Part shown: in pieces, positions 33,501 to 42,586 of the stretch
Layout of the letters: the number at the start of each line of letters is the position of its first letter
Position numbering within the stretch: position 1 is the first letter of the stretch
Assembly: GCA_039989855.1 (NCBI GenBank)
Contig: JBDXGZ010000023.1
Coordinates: forward strand, 124,001 to 188,000
Direction of reading: 5' to 3'
DNA: 64,000 nt
Source of the DNA: CALFVT01 sp039989855
GTDB taxonomy: Bacteria; Pseudomonadota; Alphaproteobacteria; Caulobacterales; Maricaulaceae
Position numbers and translations under genes: made by a program
The notes under the pieces: generated by a model
Database searches by the model: none
What the model saw: the letters and a program-made list of their open reading frames with translations, nothing else
Told to the model about the DNA's origin: nothing

Positions 33501-33545
33501 TTTGTCGCGGTGGATGAGGACGGGTTCCCTGCGGGGTTAGAGTAG
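33501..33545 (+). pseudogene. short fragment resembling the 3' end of the thioesterase gene
   Basis: The frame TTT GTC GCG GTG GAT GAG ... TAG reads FVAVDEDGFPAGLE and stop, against FVAVDENGRPAEFE of the thioesterase (32812 onward). The match runs for about 14 codons at both protein and DNA level, and nothing of the rest of the gene is seen upstream. A degenerated duplicate end is the likely origin. Confidence 0.5.
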
Positions 33546-33663
33546 GAGGCTCAGTATAAACATAGTTAAAAATACTATATCCATTGTATCTTTAAACATT
33601 TTTGATTAGTTTATAAACGAAAATGAGGAATTGAGATATATCGTTTTAACGATGGAGAAACCT

Positions 33664-34641
33664 GTGTTCCAGAAACACAAACCGTTCAATATTTCAATCG
33701 CTTTTAAGAGTAGGCTTAAAGGTGTTTTTCGTCGTCATCTTACGTTTGCACTTGGATTAACCCTTATTGCTTGCACTCCTCAAGCCGATAAAAATACGGA
33801 TAATAAGCAAGATATTACAAGACAATCGCCGACTATACAGCACTCACCCTCACAAGAATTGGATAGGCGAAAAGCGTATAAAATCATGCAGCGAGATGGT
33901 GTATCTGTTTTGCATCAGCCTCCTAAAATCGCACCAGAAGAAACAACTTTTAAATTAAATTCAACGACTTGCCTTGATGCGGATAAACTTCCAAACCCGT
34001 GGTATGTTACATCTGCTAGTTTTGGTAGAGTGCCTAATGCCTTTAAATACAAACCTTTTCCTCCTGAGGGCAGTATTGTTCTCGCAATTAAGTCCTCTGA
34101 TCTTGGCATTCCGTTTTACAACGTATATTCACCTCGGCCAGTTGATTATGAATTTGTGACTTTTGGGCAAGAGTATTTGACAGTTATGGTTGCCCCGATT
34201 GCAGTCTTTAAACGCCAAATGGGTGTGTTAGAGCAGCATGATTTTTTTGAAAACCATCTTATACCAAACTATTATCTTCCGTATAAAGCGCATGAATTGC
34301 TTCAGCAAGATGAGTGGGACTTTAAAATTTACGGTTCTCAAAAATGTCCTGGTTGCGACCCTGAGGCGCCCTATTATATTGTAGATTTCAAACGACAGGC
34401 CCATGCGAAGGTCCGCTTAGCCGTACACCATTGGTTTGAAGATAACGTGCAAGCACGTTTTCTTCCGACTCAAGGAGTTGGTCCTTTTTTTGTTAGATAT
34501 TTAGAAGGTTTGTATGTGGATACGTCGCATCATTTTGGTGTTTCATTTCGGTCAACATCGCGAGCTACTTTGCATACGCCCTTGATTTTTAATGAAATTG
34601 ATAAAGCCGTGACGGCTATGATGGTAGAGTGCGAAGAGTAG
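33664..34641 (+). CDS. lipoprotein of unknown function
   Basis: A 325-residue predicted lipoprotein. After a long basic n-region, the hydrophobic core ends in LTLIACTPQ with the lipobox Cys near residue 36. The mature part has one Cys pair motif, QKCPGCD, that could bind metal or form a disulfide, and many aromatic residues. I do not recognise the family. The GTG at 33664 is chosen because GGAG is 6 bases upstream; TTG at 33631 or ATG at 33652 lack this. Coding sequence is AT-richer than the following uvrD. Confidence 0.65.
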   Translation: MFQKHKPFNISIAFKSRLKGVFRRHLTFALGLTLIACTPQADKNTDNKQDITRQSPTIQHSPSQELDRRKAYKIMQRDGVSVLHQPPKIAPEETTFKLNSTTCLDADKLPNPWYVTSASFGRVPNAFKYKPFPPEGSIVLAIKSSDLGIPFYNVYSPRPVDYEFVTFGQEYLTVMVAPIAVFKRQMGVLEQHDFFENHLIPNYYLPYKAHELLQQDEWDFKIYGSQKCPGCDPEAPYYIVDFKRQAHAKVRLAVHHWFEDNVQARFLPTQGVGPFFVRYLEGLYVDTSHHFGVSFRSTSRATLHTPLIFNEIDKAVTAMMVECEE

Positions 34642-34719
34642 ATTAATACTACCTCTCAAAACCCTCCCTACCCCACCATCCCCCATAGCCAAAGCTATTG
34701 AAATCATTATGATGTACGC

Positions 34720-37080
34720 ATGTCTGGCTCTGATTCTTTCATACCGGCTCCGCCGCCGATGCGCCGTGCGGGGTCTATATCTTCGCAAGCGGCGGCGCGT
34801 AGTCCGCAAGGGCAAGGGCTTGCGACCAATGCCGCCTATCTTGAGGGGTTAAATCCCGAGCAGGAAAAAGCCGTTCTAACTACGGACGGGCCTGTGCTTG
34901 TCTTGGCGGGTGCGGGAACGGGCAAGACGCGAGTCCTCACCTGCCGCTTGGCGCATATTTTGACCAACGGCATGGCCTATCCCTCGCAAATATTGTCGGT
35001 GACTTTTACCAATAAAGCGGCGCGGGAAATGCGCCACCGCGTGGGCGGACTGATCGGGGACGCGGTCGAAGGTCTGCCGTGGCTCGGGACGTTCCATTCG
35101 ATTGCCGCCAAGATTTTACGCATTCACGCGGAGCTGCTTGACCTGAAATCAAGCTTCACCATTCTCGATACGGATGATCAAATCCGTCTGCTTAAGCAAA
35201 TCATTCAAGCGGAAAATATTGACGAGAAACGCTGGACGCCGCGCTTCCTCGCCGCGCTAATCGATAGTTGGAAGAACAAAGGCCTGACGCCTGATAAAAT
35301 CACCAACCGCGAAGGATATAAATTCGCGGAAGGCAAAGGTAAGCGCCTTTACGAGATTTACCAAGCGCGGCTGAAAACGCTCAACGCCTGTGATTTCGGT
35401 GATTTGCTTCTGCATAATATTACGCTGTTTCAGAACAATCCCGAGATATTGAAAAAATATCACGCGAAGTTTCGTTATCTTTTGGTGGACGAGTATCAGG
35501 ATACGAATGTCGCGCAATATTTATGGCTGAGACTGCTAGCCCAAGGCTCAAACAATATCTGCGTGGTCGGGGATGATGACCAATCCATCTACGGGTGGCG
35601 CGGGGCGGAAGTGGATAATATCCTGCGTTTTGAGAAAGACTTCCCCGGCGCTGTGGTGGTTAAACTTGAGCAGAATTACCGCTCGACCTCGCATATTTTG
35701 GGGGCTGCCGCTGGGCTGATTACGGCCAACCAATCCCGCCTTGGCAAAACCTTATGGACAGACCAAGACGGCGGCGAGCGCGTGCAAGTTATGGGCGTGT
35801 GGGACGCCCCCGCCGAAGCGCGTATCATTTGCGGCGAGATTGAAAATTGGAAAAGCAAGGGCCGTAATTATAGCGACTGCGCCATTCTCGTTCGCGCCTC
35901 TCGCCAAATGCGGAGCTTTGAAGAACGGCTGATACAGCTCGGCTTGCCCTATAAGGTCATTGGCGGGCCGCGCTTTTTCGAGCGTCAAGAAATTCGCGAC
36001 GCTCACGCCTATCTACGGCTGATTATTTCCGAAACCGACGACCTCGCTTTTGAGCGCGTGGTGAACACCCCAAAGCGCGGCATTGGCCAGACGTCTGTGC
36101 GCAAATTACAACAAGCGGCGCGCGCCTCGGGCATGAGCTTAGAGCGTATCACCCGCGAGATTGTCAAAACCGATGAAATACGCGGCAAAGCTCGCACCTC
36201 TCTGCGGACGTTTTGCCAAGACTTAGAACGGTGGCGTGCGGCGCGGCAATCCCTGCCCCACACGGAACTGATGGAGCGCATCCTCGACGAGTCGGGCTAC
36301 ACGCAAATGTGGCGCGATAATAAGGACGCGAAATCAGCAGGGCGGCTTGAGAACCTCAAAGAACTGATTCAGGCTATGGCCGAATTTGATAGTCTTGAGG
36401 GATATTTGGAACATGTCAGCCTTGTGCTTGATATCGACTCTGGGCCGCAAGATGATGAGATTAGCCTCATGACGCTTCATTCGGCCAAGGGGCTAGAGTT
36501 TCCCTTTGTCTTCCTCCCTGGGTGGGAAGAAGGCACATTCCCAAGCCAGAAAAGCCTCGATGAAAACGGCCTTGCGGGACTAGAAGAAGAACGGCGCCTC
36601 GCCTATGTCGGCATTACCCGCGCGCGCGAATTCGCCCAAATTTATTTCGTCGCCAACCGCCAAATTTACGGTTCTTGGCAAGCGGCCCTCCCGTCGCGGT
36701 TCATTGACGAGCTACCGCCGCAACATGTGGACGCTCAGTCAGAAACGGGATATTACCAAACCCAACGGGTCGTCCAAGACGTTGCCGATAATTTCGCAAA
36801 CTCGTTTGATCAGGCTCAAAGCGGACGAAGTTCTCCAGGATGGCAACGCTACCAAAATAACCGTCAATCCAACTTTAGCCGCACGGCAAAGCAAATTGAA
36901 GGCCGCGTAACTCGAAAAGCAACCGTCAAAAAAACCTCAAGCTATAAGGTCGATGATCGTGTTTTCCACCAGAAATTTGGATATGGTAACGTAATCAGTG
37001 TCGAAGGTGACAAATTAGACGTTGAATTCGATAAAGCGGGCAGTAAAAAAGTCCTCGATGGTTTCATAGAGCGGGCATAA
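34720..37080 (+). CDS. uvrD: ATP-dependent DNA helicase, UvrD/PcrA family
   Basis: A 786-residue superfamily 1A helicase for nucleotide excision and mismatch repair and for clearing stalled replication. After a Pro-rich 40-residue N terminus come NPEQEKAVLTTDGPVLVLAGAGTGKT (Q motif and Walker A), TFTNKAAREM, LLVDEYQDTN (Walker B), GDDDQSIYGWRGAE (motif III), LEQNYRSTSHIL, LMTLHSAKGLEFPFVF and ERRLAYVGITRARE (motif VI). The C-terminal Tudor-like tail is VDDRVFHQKFGYGNVISVEGDKLDVEFD, which binds RNA polymerase in UvrD. Length fits. It may be transcribed with the next lipoprotein gene. Confidence 0.94.
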   Translation: MSGSDSFIPAPPPMRRAGSISSQAAARSPQGQGLATNAAYLEGLNPEQEKAVLTTDGPVLVLAGAGTGKTRVLTCRLAHILTNGMAYPSQILSVTFTNKAAREMRHRVGGLIGDAVEGLPWLGTFHSIAAKILRIHAELLDLKSSFTILDTDDQIRLLKQIIQAENIDEKRWTPRFLAALIDSWKNKGLTPDKITNREGYKFAEGKGKRLYEIYQARLKTLNACDFGDLLLHNITLFQNNPEILKKYHAKFRYLLVDEYQDTNVAQYLWLRLLAQGSNNICVVGDDDQSIYGWRGAEVDNILRFEKDFPGAVVVKLEQNYRSTSHILGAAAGLITANQSRLGKTLWTDQDGGERVQVMGVWDAPAEARIICGEIENWKSKGRNYSDCAILVRASRQMRSFEERLIQLGLPYKVIGGPRFFERQEIRDAHAYLRLIISETDDLAFERVVNTPKRGIGQTSVRKLQQAARASGMSLERITREIVKTDEIRGKARTSLRTFCQDLERWRAARQSLPHTELMERILDESGYTQMWRDNKDAKSAGRLENLKELIQAMAEFDSLEGYLEHVSLVLDIDSGPQDDEISLMTLHSAKGLEFPFVFLPGWEEGTFPSQKSLDENGLAGLEEERRLAYVGITRAREFAQIYFVANRQIYGSWQAALPSRFIDELPPQHVDAQSETGYYQTQRVVQDVADNFANSFDQAQSGRSSPGWQRYQNNRQSNFSRTAKQIEGRVTRKATVKKTSSYKVDDRVFHQKFGYGNVISVEGDKLDVEFDKAGSKKVLDGFIERA

Positions 37081-37083
37081 GTG

Positions 37084-38463
37084 ATGAGTATTTTTCAACG
37101 GTTGTTTTTATTTATATGTTTCGCGCTTCTTTCTACAGCTTGCTCGACCACAGGTGACGTATCTGCGAAGGTTTTGCAAATTAACTCCCTCGACTCTCCC
37201 CGTGAAAATACGGGCGAATTTAAAGGTTTAGAATTCCTAGCTGATCCCGTGCCGGGTCAACTAAAAAACCGTGTCAATATTATGTACATGCACGGCATCG
37301 GCTGGACGGAAGATCGCTCGAAAGAACAATTAGCCAATAGTTTTATTGCTGGGCTCGCGGACGCTTATGGGCTAGACGTCAAGGAAAACTACATCAGCAG
37401 TCTTTGCGGTGAAAGTGATTATGACAAACGTGCAGCCAATCAGGATTTCATTTATATTCGCAACCAAACGCCCGAATATCTTGAGACGATTATACCAAAT
37501 CAACAACTCCGCCTCGATCAACTTGCCTGTATGGACCGAACCATTCTACAAATTGGTGATAATCTTGAGTTCGCTGTTTATCGTGTGTTTTGGGATGAAA
37601 TTTTTTGGAATGAACTACAATTTGCACATGTAGGTCAAGATGACAATCAAGGGTCGTCACAAGAACTTGCAGGACTTCGGCGCAAATATAACCGCATCTT
37701 AAAAGATGATCTCGTAAATTATGGTTTCAGTGATGCAGTAATGTATCTCGGCCCCGCTGGTGCACAGATCAGACGCGCCGTTAAAGGCGCCATGTGTAGC
37801 GCTGCCCTTGATGCCGCAGGCTTTAGTTTTAAGCAGCAAGGAGCCTCAGTAAGTCAGCAAAATGTATGTTCAACAGCTGATAATACATCATTAGAGTTGA
37901 ACCAATTTGCATTCGTCACAGAAAGTTTAGGCAGCAAAATCATGTTTGATCTTATGCAAGATGCCCAACAAGACGGAAAAGATACAGCTATTGATGATCT
38001 TATTGCGGGAACCGAAGTTTACATGCTCGCCAACCAACTTGCCCTCCTCTCTCTTAGCGACCTCTCTATGACCCCTAGGCTTACTCCGCCTCCCTCAGCT
38101 TCAACAGCGGATCGGCCACGTCTTGTTGCTATGTCTGAAATCAATGATTTTCTCACCTATGAGCTTATCCCCTTTATAGAACAAGTACACAAACGTAGCT
38201 TTTCAAACGGATATGCAACGGGTGGATTACATAGCGTCGAAGACCGAAAAGATATAATTGAAAAAATTGGGTTTGATATGGTTGATGTTCGCCTTGAGTT
38301 TGCTGACAAACTTGTCCCCGTTCTTAAAGGTTTTGTTGACCCAAAAGATGCCCATAGTGGTCATGCAAGTGAGGAAGCCGTCATGAAGCTTATTTTATGT
38401 GGGGCTAAAAACGGCCAACCCAATAGTGAAGGCTGCTTAGCAGGTGTAGACAATGATGACTGA
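37084..38463 (+). CDS. lipoprotein with hydrolase-like motifs, unknown function
   Basis: A 459-residue predicted lipoprotein: the signal ends in LLSTACSTTG with the Cys near residue 20. The early NIMYMHGIGWTEDRS and a later FVTESLGSKIMFD look like the oxyanion strand and nucleophile elbow (S in ESLGS) of an alpha/beta hydrolase, but the spacing is unusual and no clear Asp or His partner stands out. Several Cys suggest disulfides. The ATG at 37084 is 3 bases past the uvrD stop, and its 3' end overlaps prmA by 11 bases, so it is in one transcript with both. Confidence 0.7.
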   Translation: MSIFQRLFLFICFALLSTACSTTGDVSAKVLQINSLDSPRENTGEFKGLEFLADPVPGQLKNRVNIMYMHGIGWTEDRSKEQLANSFIAGLADAYGLDVKENYISSLCGESDYDKRAANQDFIYIRNQTPEYLETIIPNQQLRLDQLACMDRTILQIGDNLEFAVYRVFWDEIFWNELQFAHVGQDDNQGSSQELAGLRRKYNRILKDDLVNYGFSDAVMYLGPAGAQIRRAVKGAMCSAALDAAGFSFKQQGASVSQQNVCSTADNTSLELNQFAFVTESLGSKIMFDLMQDAQQDGKDTAIDDLIAGTEVYMLANQLALLSLSDLSMTPRLTPPPSASTADRPRLVAMSEINDFLTYELIPFIEQVHKRSFSNGYATGGLHSVEDRKDIIEKIGFDMVDVRLEFADKLVPVLKGFVDPKDAHSGHASEEAVMKLILCGAKNGQPNSEGCLAGVDNDD

Positions 38464-39331
38464 GCAACCTTATGCTTTGACGCTCACGGGGGCAAATTCT
38501 GACATTTTCAATCTCGCAGATGCGCTTGGGTTTGAAGCTCCAATTCAAGCGCTCTCAGTCTCTATGTTCGAAGTCGATGATACCTCCTCCTATGTTCAAG
38601 CCTTGTTTGAAAGTAAAGGTGAAGCAGAGGCGAGCCTTAATAATCTCACGCTCAACGACAGAATTTCAGTTTCGCTAGTACAGCTTGGTGATGAAGATTG
38701 GGTCAGCAAAAGCCAAGCAGGTCTCGCCCCTATCGAAGCAGGGAGGTTCCTTATTTACGGTGAACATGACGCAAACCATGTTGACTTAACCCATCATATT
38801 GGCCTTCAAATCAATGCGGGTCTCGCTTTTGGAACGGGGCATCACGGGACGACGGCAGGCTGTTTGGTCCTATTTGATCGATTGTTACAACAGAACATCC
38901 TCTCAACGCATTGCCTTGATCTGGGCTGCGGGGCGGGAATTTTATCCATAGCAGCAGCAAAAATATTGCAGCGCTCGGTATTAGCCACAGATATTGATCA
39001 AGACGCCGTCGACGTGACCCTTGAAAATGCTGTTATAAATAAGGTGAGCCCACTAATAGATGCACAACGGTCGGACGGGTTCAATAACTCTCTGTTTAAG
39101 GGGCGTAAATTTGATTTGATTTTCGCGAATATACTCGCGGGCCCTTTAATGGATTTAGCACCTGAAATATCAGATCATATGTCTGATAATGGTTACGTGA
39201 TTTTATCTGGCATTCTTAAAGAGCAAAAAAATACCGTGGCCACTCATTTTAACGGCCACGGTTTAGATATTATTGATGACGTACCCTTGGCGGAATGGGT
39301 CAGCCTTTTGGGACGTAAATCCCACGCCTGA
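38453..39331 (+). CDS. prmA: ribosomal protein L11 methyltransferase
   Basis: A 292-residue class I SAM methyltransferase that trimethylates lysines and the N terminus of ribosomal protein L11. GLAFGTGHHGTTAGCL is the PrmA-specific motif, LDLGCGAGILSIAAA is the SAM-binding GxGxG loop, ATDIDQDAV the acidic strand end, and FANILAGPLMDLAP the catalytic NILA motif. The N-terminal L11-binding domain covers about residues 1-90. Start at 38453 or the adjacent ATG at 38456. Confidence 0.93.
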   Translation: MMTEQPYALTLTGANSDIFNLADALGFEAPIQALSVSMFEVDDTSSYVQALFESKGEAEASLNNLTLNDRISVSLVQLGDEDWVSKSQAGLAPIEAGRFLIYGEHDANHVDLTHHIGLQINAGLAFGTGHHGTTAGCLVLFDRLLQQNILSTHCLDLGCGAGILSIAAAKILQRSVLATDIDQDAVDVTLENAVINKVSPLIDAQRSDGFNNSLFKGRKFDLIFANILAGPLMDLAPEISDHMSDNGYVILSGILKEQKNTVATHFNGHGLDIIDDVPLAEWVSLLGRKSHA

Positions 39332-39342
39332 TGAATTTCGCA

Positions 39343-39486
39343 CTATAGAGAGCGAAATTCGCGACGTTGCTTACGCACATTACGGCGCTTTAGGATGCTT
39401 TGTGTGTTTCCAGAAACATTAGATTTTGTATCAGCAAAATCAAAAGCGACAGGTGTACCAACGAACTTTGTAAAAACTTTAGACAT
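39343..39486 (-). CDS. 47-residue basic protein, unknown
   Basis: ATG at 39486 is preceded by AAAGGAAG at 5 bases, a strong ribosome site, and the frame runs to TAG at 39343. The product starts MSKVFTKFVGTPVAFDFADT and ends in a strongly basic half, with ILKRRNVRKQRREFRSL as the C terminus (about 12 Lys/Arg in 47). It has no signal peptide, helix-turn-helix or metal motif. The basic tail suggests nucleic-acid or ribosome contact, which is inference. It is convergent with prmA and a 374-base leader region separates it from the aminopeptidase gene. Confidence 0.6.
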   Translation of the reverse strand: MSKVFTKFVGTPVAFDFADTKSNVSGNTQSILKRRNVRKQRREFRSL

Positions 39487-39860
39487 GTTGTCTTCCTTTC
39501 AGTTTGTGCATCCTATGTACGACACTCTCAAAAGATTAGAACGCATAGCTCGTTAGTTCTGATATGCATTTACGCAAAACAATGCTGTTCTATAAACACA
39601 AAATTTACAATTGATTTTTTCTTTCTAAAAAACAGGGGTTAAAAGCATGCTGAGGTTAGATATCAGATAAGCTATGCATTTATGCATGTGACAGTGAGTA
39701 AATGAGCGTTCCGTCGATGAGTCACCATCTTGACCATAGTTTTCCTCTCCTTTTCATCATATTTTATCACCAACACCCTTACAGCCACGCTCGGCTCTGA
39801 TATGGTAACAATCAAAATCGGTCATAATTACGACGTCACTCATAGAAACGGAGAATCAAC
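39487..39860. other. intergenic region between the small basic protein gene and the M24 peptidase gene
   Basis: About 370 AT-rich bases that must carry the divergent promoters. TTGACC (39730) and CATAAT (39823) resemble promoter elements, but no clear pair with proper spacing is seen. No supported reading frame or repeat is present. Confidence 0.4.
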
Positions 39861-41690
39861 ATGGGTCAGTTTCAAAACTTCAATGTTCAGGGTGGACCTG
39901 ACTTCGGTGTTAAAAACCTTCCTAAACTTAGACAACAGCTCGTCACACTTGGCGTTGATGGATTTCTCGTTCCCCATGAGGATGAGTACCAAAATGAATA
40001 TCTCCCAGAGTGTAATGACCGCCTTATGTGGGTCTCTGGTTTTACGGGATCAGCTGGAGCCGCAGTTATAATGAACGATAAAGCCGCAATGTTTTCTGAT
40101 GGCCGCTACACGTTACAAATGAGAGACCAAGTAGACGGTACGCTTTTCGAATATGTCAGTACTGAAACCACAAGCGTCGCCCAGTGGTTATCTACAAATG
40201 TTACGTCTGGCCAGCAGATTGGCTATGACCCTCGCCTCCACTCCCCACAAGCGCTCGCTAAAATTAAAGCGGCTGTTACCAAAGCAGGCGGAACTCTAAT
40301 CGCTCTCGCCCCAAACCCTATCGATATTGCGTGGGAAGACCGCCCCGCACCTCCCAAAGCCAAACTCACTGTTCAACCCCTCGACTTGTCTGGCGAAAGC
40401 CACGGGGATAAGCGCGCCCGCATTGGTCAAGCTATATCAAACGCAGGTGCGCATGCCGCTTTGATTACATCGCCCGCCTCAATTGCGTGGCTCCTTAATA
40501 TTCGCGGCGGCGATGTTAAATGTACGCCGCTTCCTTTGTCGACTCTCTTGATAGATACAAAAGGTAATGTTGATCTGTTCATTGATCCTGAAAAAGTCAC
40601 AGATCAAGTCCGTCAACACCTTGGCAATCAAGTCAGCCTACATAATGAAGACGTCTTTGAAACTCACCTCAAGAGCTTCGCTGGATTGCATGTTTTAGTC
40701 GATCCCGCGACCACATCAGCATGGTATAGCGAAACACTGAAAGCCGCTGATGCAAAAGTTATTGCCCAAATGGACCCTGTCGCTCTGCCCAAAGCCTGCA
40801 AAAATGAGGCTGAAATTGCTGGCACAAAGGCAGCGCATATCCGCGACGGAGCGTCTATAGCTCGCTTCCTCCATTGGCTCGATACAGAGGCGCAAAGCGG
40901 CGACTATGACGAAATTCAAGCCGCACAAAAGCTCGAAAATTTTCGTGCTCAAGGCGGCGACCTCAAAGATCTCAGCTTCGAGACGATTTCTGGCGCAGGC
41001 TCTAACGGCGCCATTGTTCATTTCCGCGTCACCCACGACACGGTGCAAAAGCTCGCGCGCGGATCGCTTTACCTTGTCGATAGCGGCGGCCAATATCAAG
41101 ACGGCACAACCGACATTACTCGGACAGTTCCCATCGGGACGCCGACGGATCAAATGCGTAATCGTTACACCCTCGTCCTCAAAGGGCATATTGCTCTGGC
41201 CCGAGTTCGTTTCCCTGAAGGCATTCCAGGGTCAAATCTGGACGCCCTCGCCCGTATGGCTCTGTGGGAACAAGGGCTAGACTATGACCACGGCACAGGC
41301 CACGGTGTCGGCGTTTTCCTCGGCGTCCATGAAGGCCCGCAACGTATTGCCAAATGGCCAAATACGATTGCCCTCCGCCCTGGCATGATTGTCTCAAACG
41401 AACCCGGATATTATAAAACGGGCGAGTACGGTATCCGCATTGAAAACCTTCAATTTGTTACCCCACCTGCCTCCATCAAGGGCGGTGAACGTGATATGCT
41501 CGGCTTTGAAAACCTCACATGGGCTCCGCTCCATAAAGACCTCATTCAAGTCGACATTCTAACCTCGACTGAACGAGACTGGGTCAATGACTACCACAGG
41601 CGCGTTCTTGAGTTGATCGCCCCGCAACTTGACGGCGACGTCAAAGCGTGGCTCGAGCAAGCCTGTCAACCCCTTGCGGAAATTGCGTAG
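39861..41690 (+). CDS. aminopeptidase P family protein (M24B Xaa-Pro aminopeptidase)
   Basis: A 609-residue three-domain aminopeptidase P, removing N-terminal residues ahead of proline in the cytosol. Two creatinase-like N-terminal domains (residues 1-300, with GFTGSAGAAVIM and SDGRYTLQM) precede the pita-bread catalytic domain, where LVDSGGQYQDGTTDITRT supplies two Asp ligands, HGTGHGVG the His, and NEPGYY and RIENLQFV the Glu ligands. Length fits the long APP type. It starts with GGAGAATCAACATG and is monocistronic. Confidence 0.94.
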   Translation: MGQFQNFNVQGGPDFGVKNLPKLRQQLVTLGVDGFLVPHEDEYQNEYLPECNDRLMWVSGFTGSAGAAVIMNDKAAMFSDGRYTLQMRDQVDGTLFEYVSTETTSVAQWLSTNVTSGQQIGYDPRLHSPQALAKIKAAVTKAGGTLIALAPNPIDIAWEDRPAPPKAKLTVQPLDLSGESHGDKRARIGQAISNAGAHAALITSPASIAWLLNIRGGDVKCTPLPLSTLLIDTKGNVDLFIDPEKVTDQVRQHLGNQVSLHNEDVFETHLKSFAGLHVLVDPATTSAWYSETLKAADAKVIAQMDPVALPKACKNEAEIAGTKAAHIRDGASIARFLHWLDTEAQSGDYDEIQAAQKLENFRAQGGDLKDLSFETISGAGSNGAIVHFRVTHDTVQKLARGSLYLVDSGGQYQDGTTDITRTVPIGTPTDQMRNRYTLVLKGHIALARVRFPEGIPGSNLDALARMALWEQGLDYDHGTGHGVGVFLGVHEGPQRIAKWPNTIALRPGMIVSNEPGYYKTGEYGIRIENLQFVTPPASIKGGERDMLGFENLTWAPLHKDLIQVDILTSTERDWVNDYHRRVLELIAPQLDGDVKAWLEQACQPLAEIA

Positions 41691-42264
41691 CATATCCGCT
41701 GCTCATCCCGCGCCTTTCTTTCTCTACGCAGCCCACTGAAGAGCAGGGTCACATGCTACTATTGTTCTTTCTACCGTCATTACTCCATTTGTGGTAGTAA
41801 TCTATGAGATTCGAAAGCGGGGTATGGATTACCGCCACAAGGCGGTAATAACAGTATATAGGGTTGGCGCCACCCTCACGGACGAGCTTGTCGAAGCATG
41901 GCGGCTTAATACAACCAAACTTCAAGCTACAAATATCTTTCGAAAACCAGTGCTTAAAGTGAAAAGCTCTTAACTATTTGCATTTATAGAGGCGTAAAGC
42001 TGAAATGTGAAAGCTCGGTTTTTCGGTTCGGCGGCGTCTTCCAGACTGAAAAGATTGATTTTACCCCGCTTTTTACGATTAAAAAGAGGTATGATAAATA
42101 TATTGCTATCCGCGAAATAAAGGCCTAGTAGATTCATGCTCGGGTAATTGCCCGGAAAGATTTGAATGAATACCGGCGGTTTCGACTGCCAACCTACTGA
42201 CTGCTTTCCAAACATACTACACGCGCTTAACGCTGCAAAATGCACTAAACTAAAGGAAAGCCTC
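41691..42264. other. intergenic region with two palindromes, leader of the cold-shock gene
   Basis: No supported gene in 574 bases. ATTACTCCATTTGTGGTAGTAAT (41779-41801) and ATTACCGCC/GGCGGTAAT (41828-41849, perfect 9-bp arms) are palindromic. The last 150 bases before the cold-shock start probably form the long 5' leader seen in csp genes; CCCGGGCAATT-type self-complementarity is not evident beyond short CGGGTAATTGCCCG near 42140-42153. A 60-codon frame at 41791 is not supported. Confidence 0.4.
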
Positions 42265-42480
42265 ATGAAAACAGGTACTGTAAAATTCTTCAATCAATCA
42301 AAAGGTTTTGGCTTCATCACATGTGATGATGGCGGAAAAGACCACTTTGTACACATCTCAGCTGTCGAAGCGTCTGGTTGCCCAGCGCTTAACGAAGGCG
42401 ATCGTGTAAGTTTCGATAGTGAAGCTGACAAGCGCGGTAAAGGTGACAAAGCTGTTAACTTGAAGATGCTTGCTGAATAG
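42265..42480 (+). CDS. cold-shock protein (CspA family)
   Basis: A 71-residue single cold-shock domain. KGFGFI (residues 13-18) is RNP1 and HFVHIS (near 28-33) is RNP2, so it binds single-stranded RNA or DNA and melts structures as an RNA chaperone. The ATG at 42265 follows AAAGGAAAG. A reading from 42166 would prepend 33 residues with no family match. Two terminator hairpins follow. Whether it is cold-induced cannot be judged. Confidence 0.94.
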   Translation: MKTGTVKFFNQSKGFGFITCDDGGKDHFVHISAVEASGCPALNEGDRVSFDSEADKRGKGDKAVNLKMLAE

Positions 42481-42518
42481 AAATATTCATTCATTCGGGT
42501 TGTTTAACCCTATATGAA

Positions 42519-42579
42519 AAAGGCCTCCTTGCGGGGCCTTTACTTTTTAAGGCCCTCCATTTGGAGAGCCTTTATTTTT
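42519..42579. terminator. double hairpin terminator between cspA-like gene and aspS
   Basis: AAAGGCC/GGCCTTT (42519-42541) followed by ACTTTTT, and AAGGC...CTCCA/TGGAG...GCCTT (42549-42573) followed by TATTTTTG. Both have T runs on the plus strand and A runs that give U tracts on the minus strand, so they can stop both convergent transcripts. Confidence 0.8.
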
Positions 42580-42586
42580 GTCTCAA

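Noticed and set aside
41791..41973. 60-codon frame on the plus strand
   Set aside because: It covers a palindrome (41828-41849) and no ribosome site precedes it.
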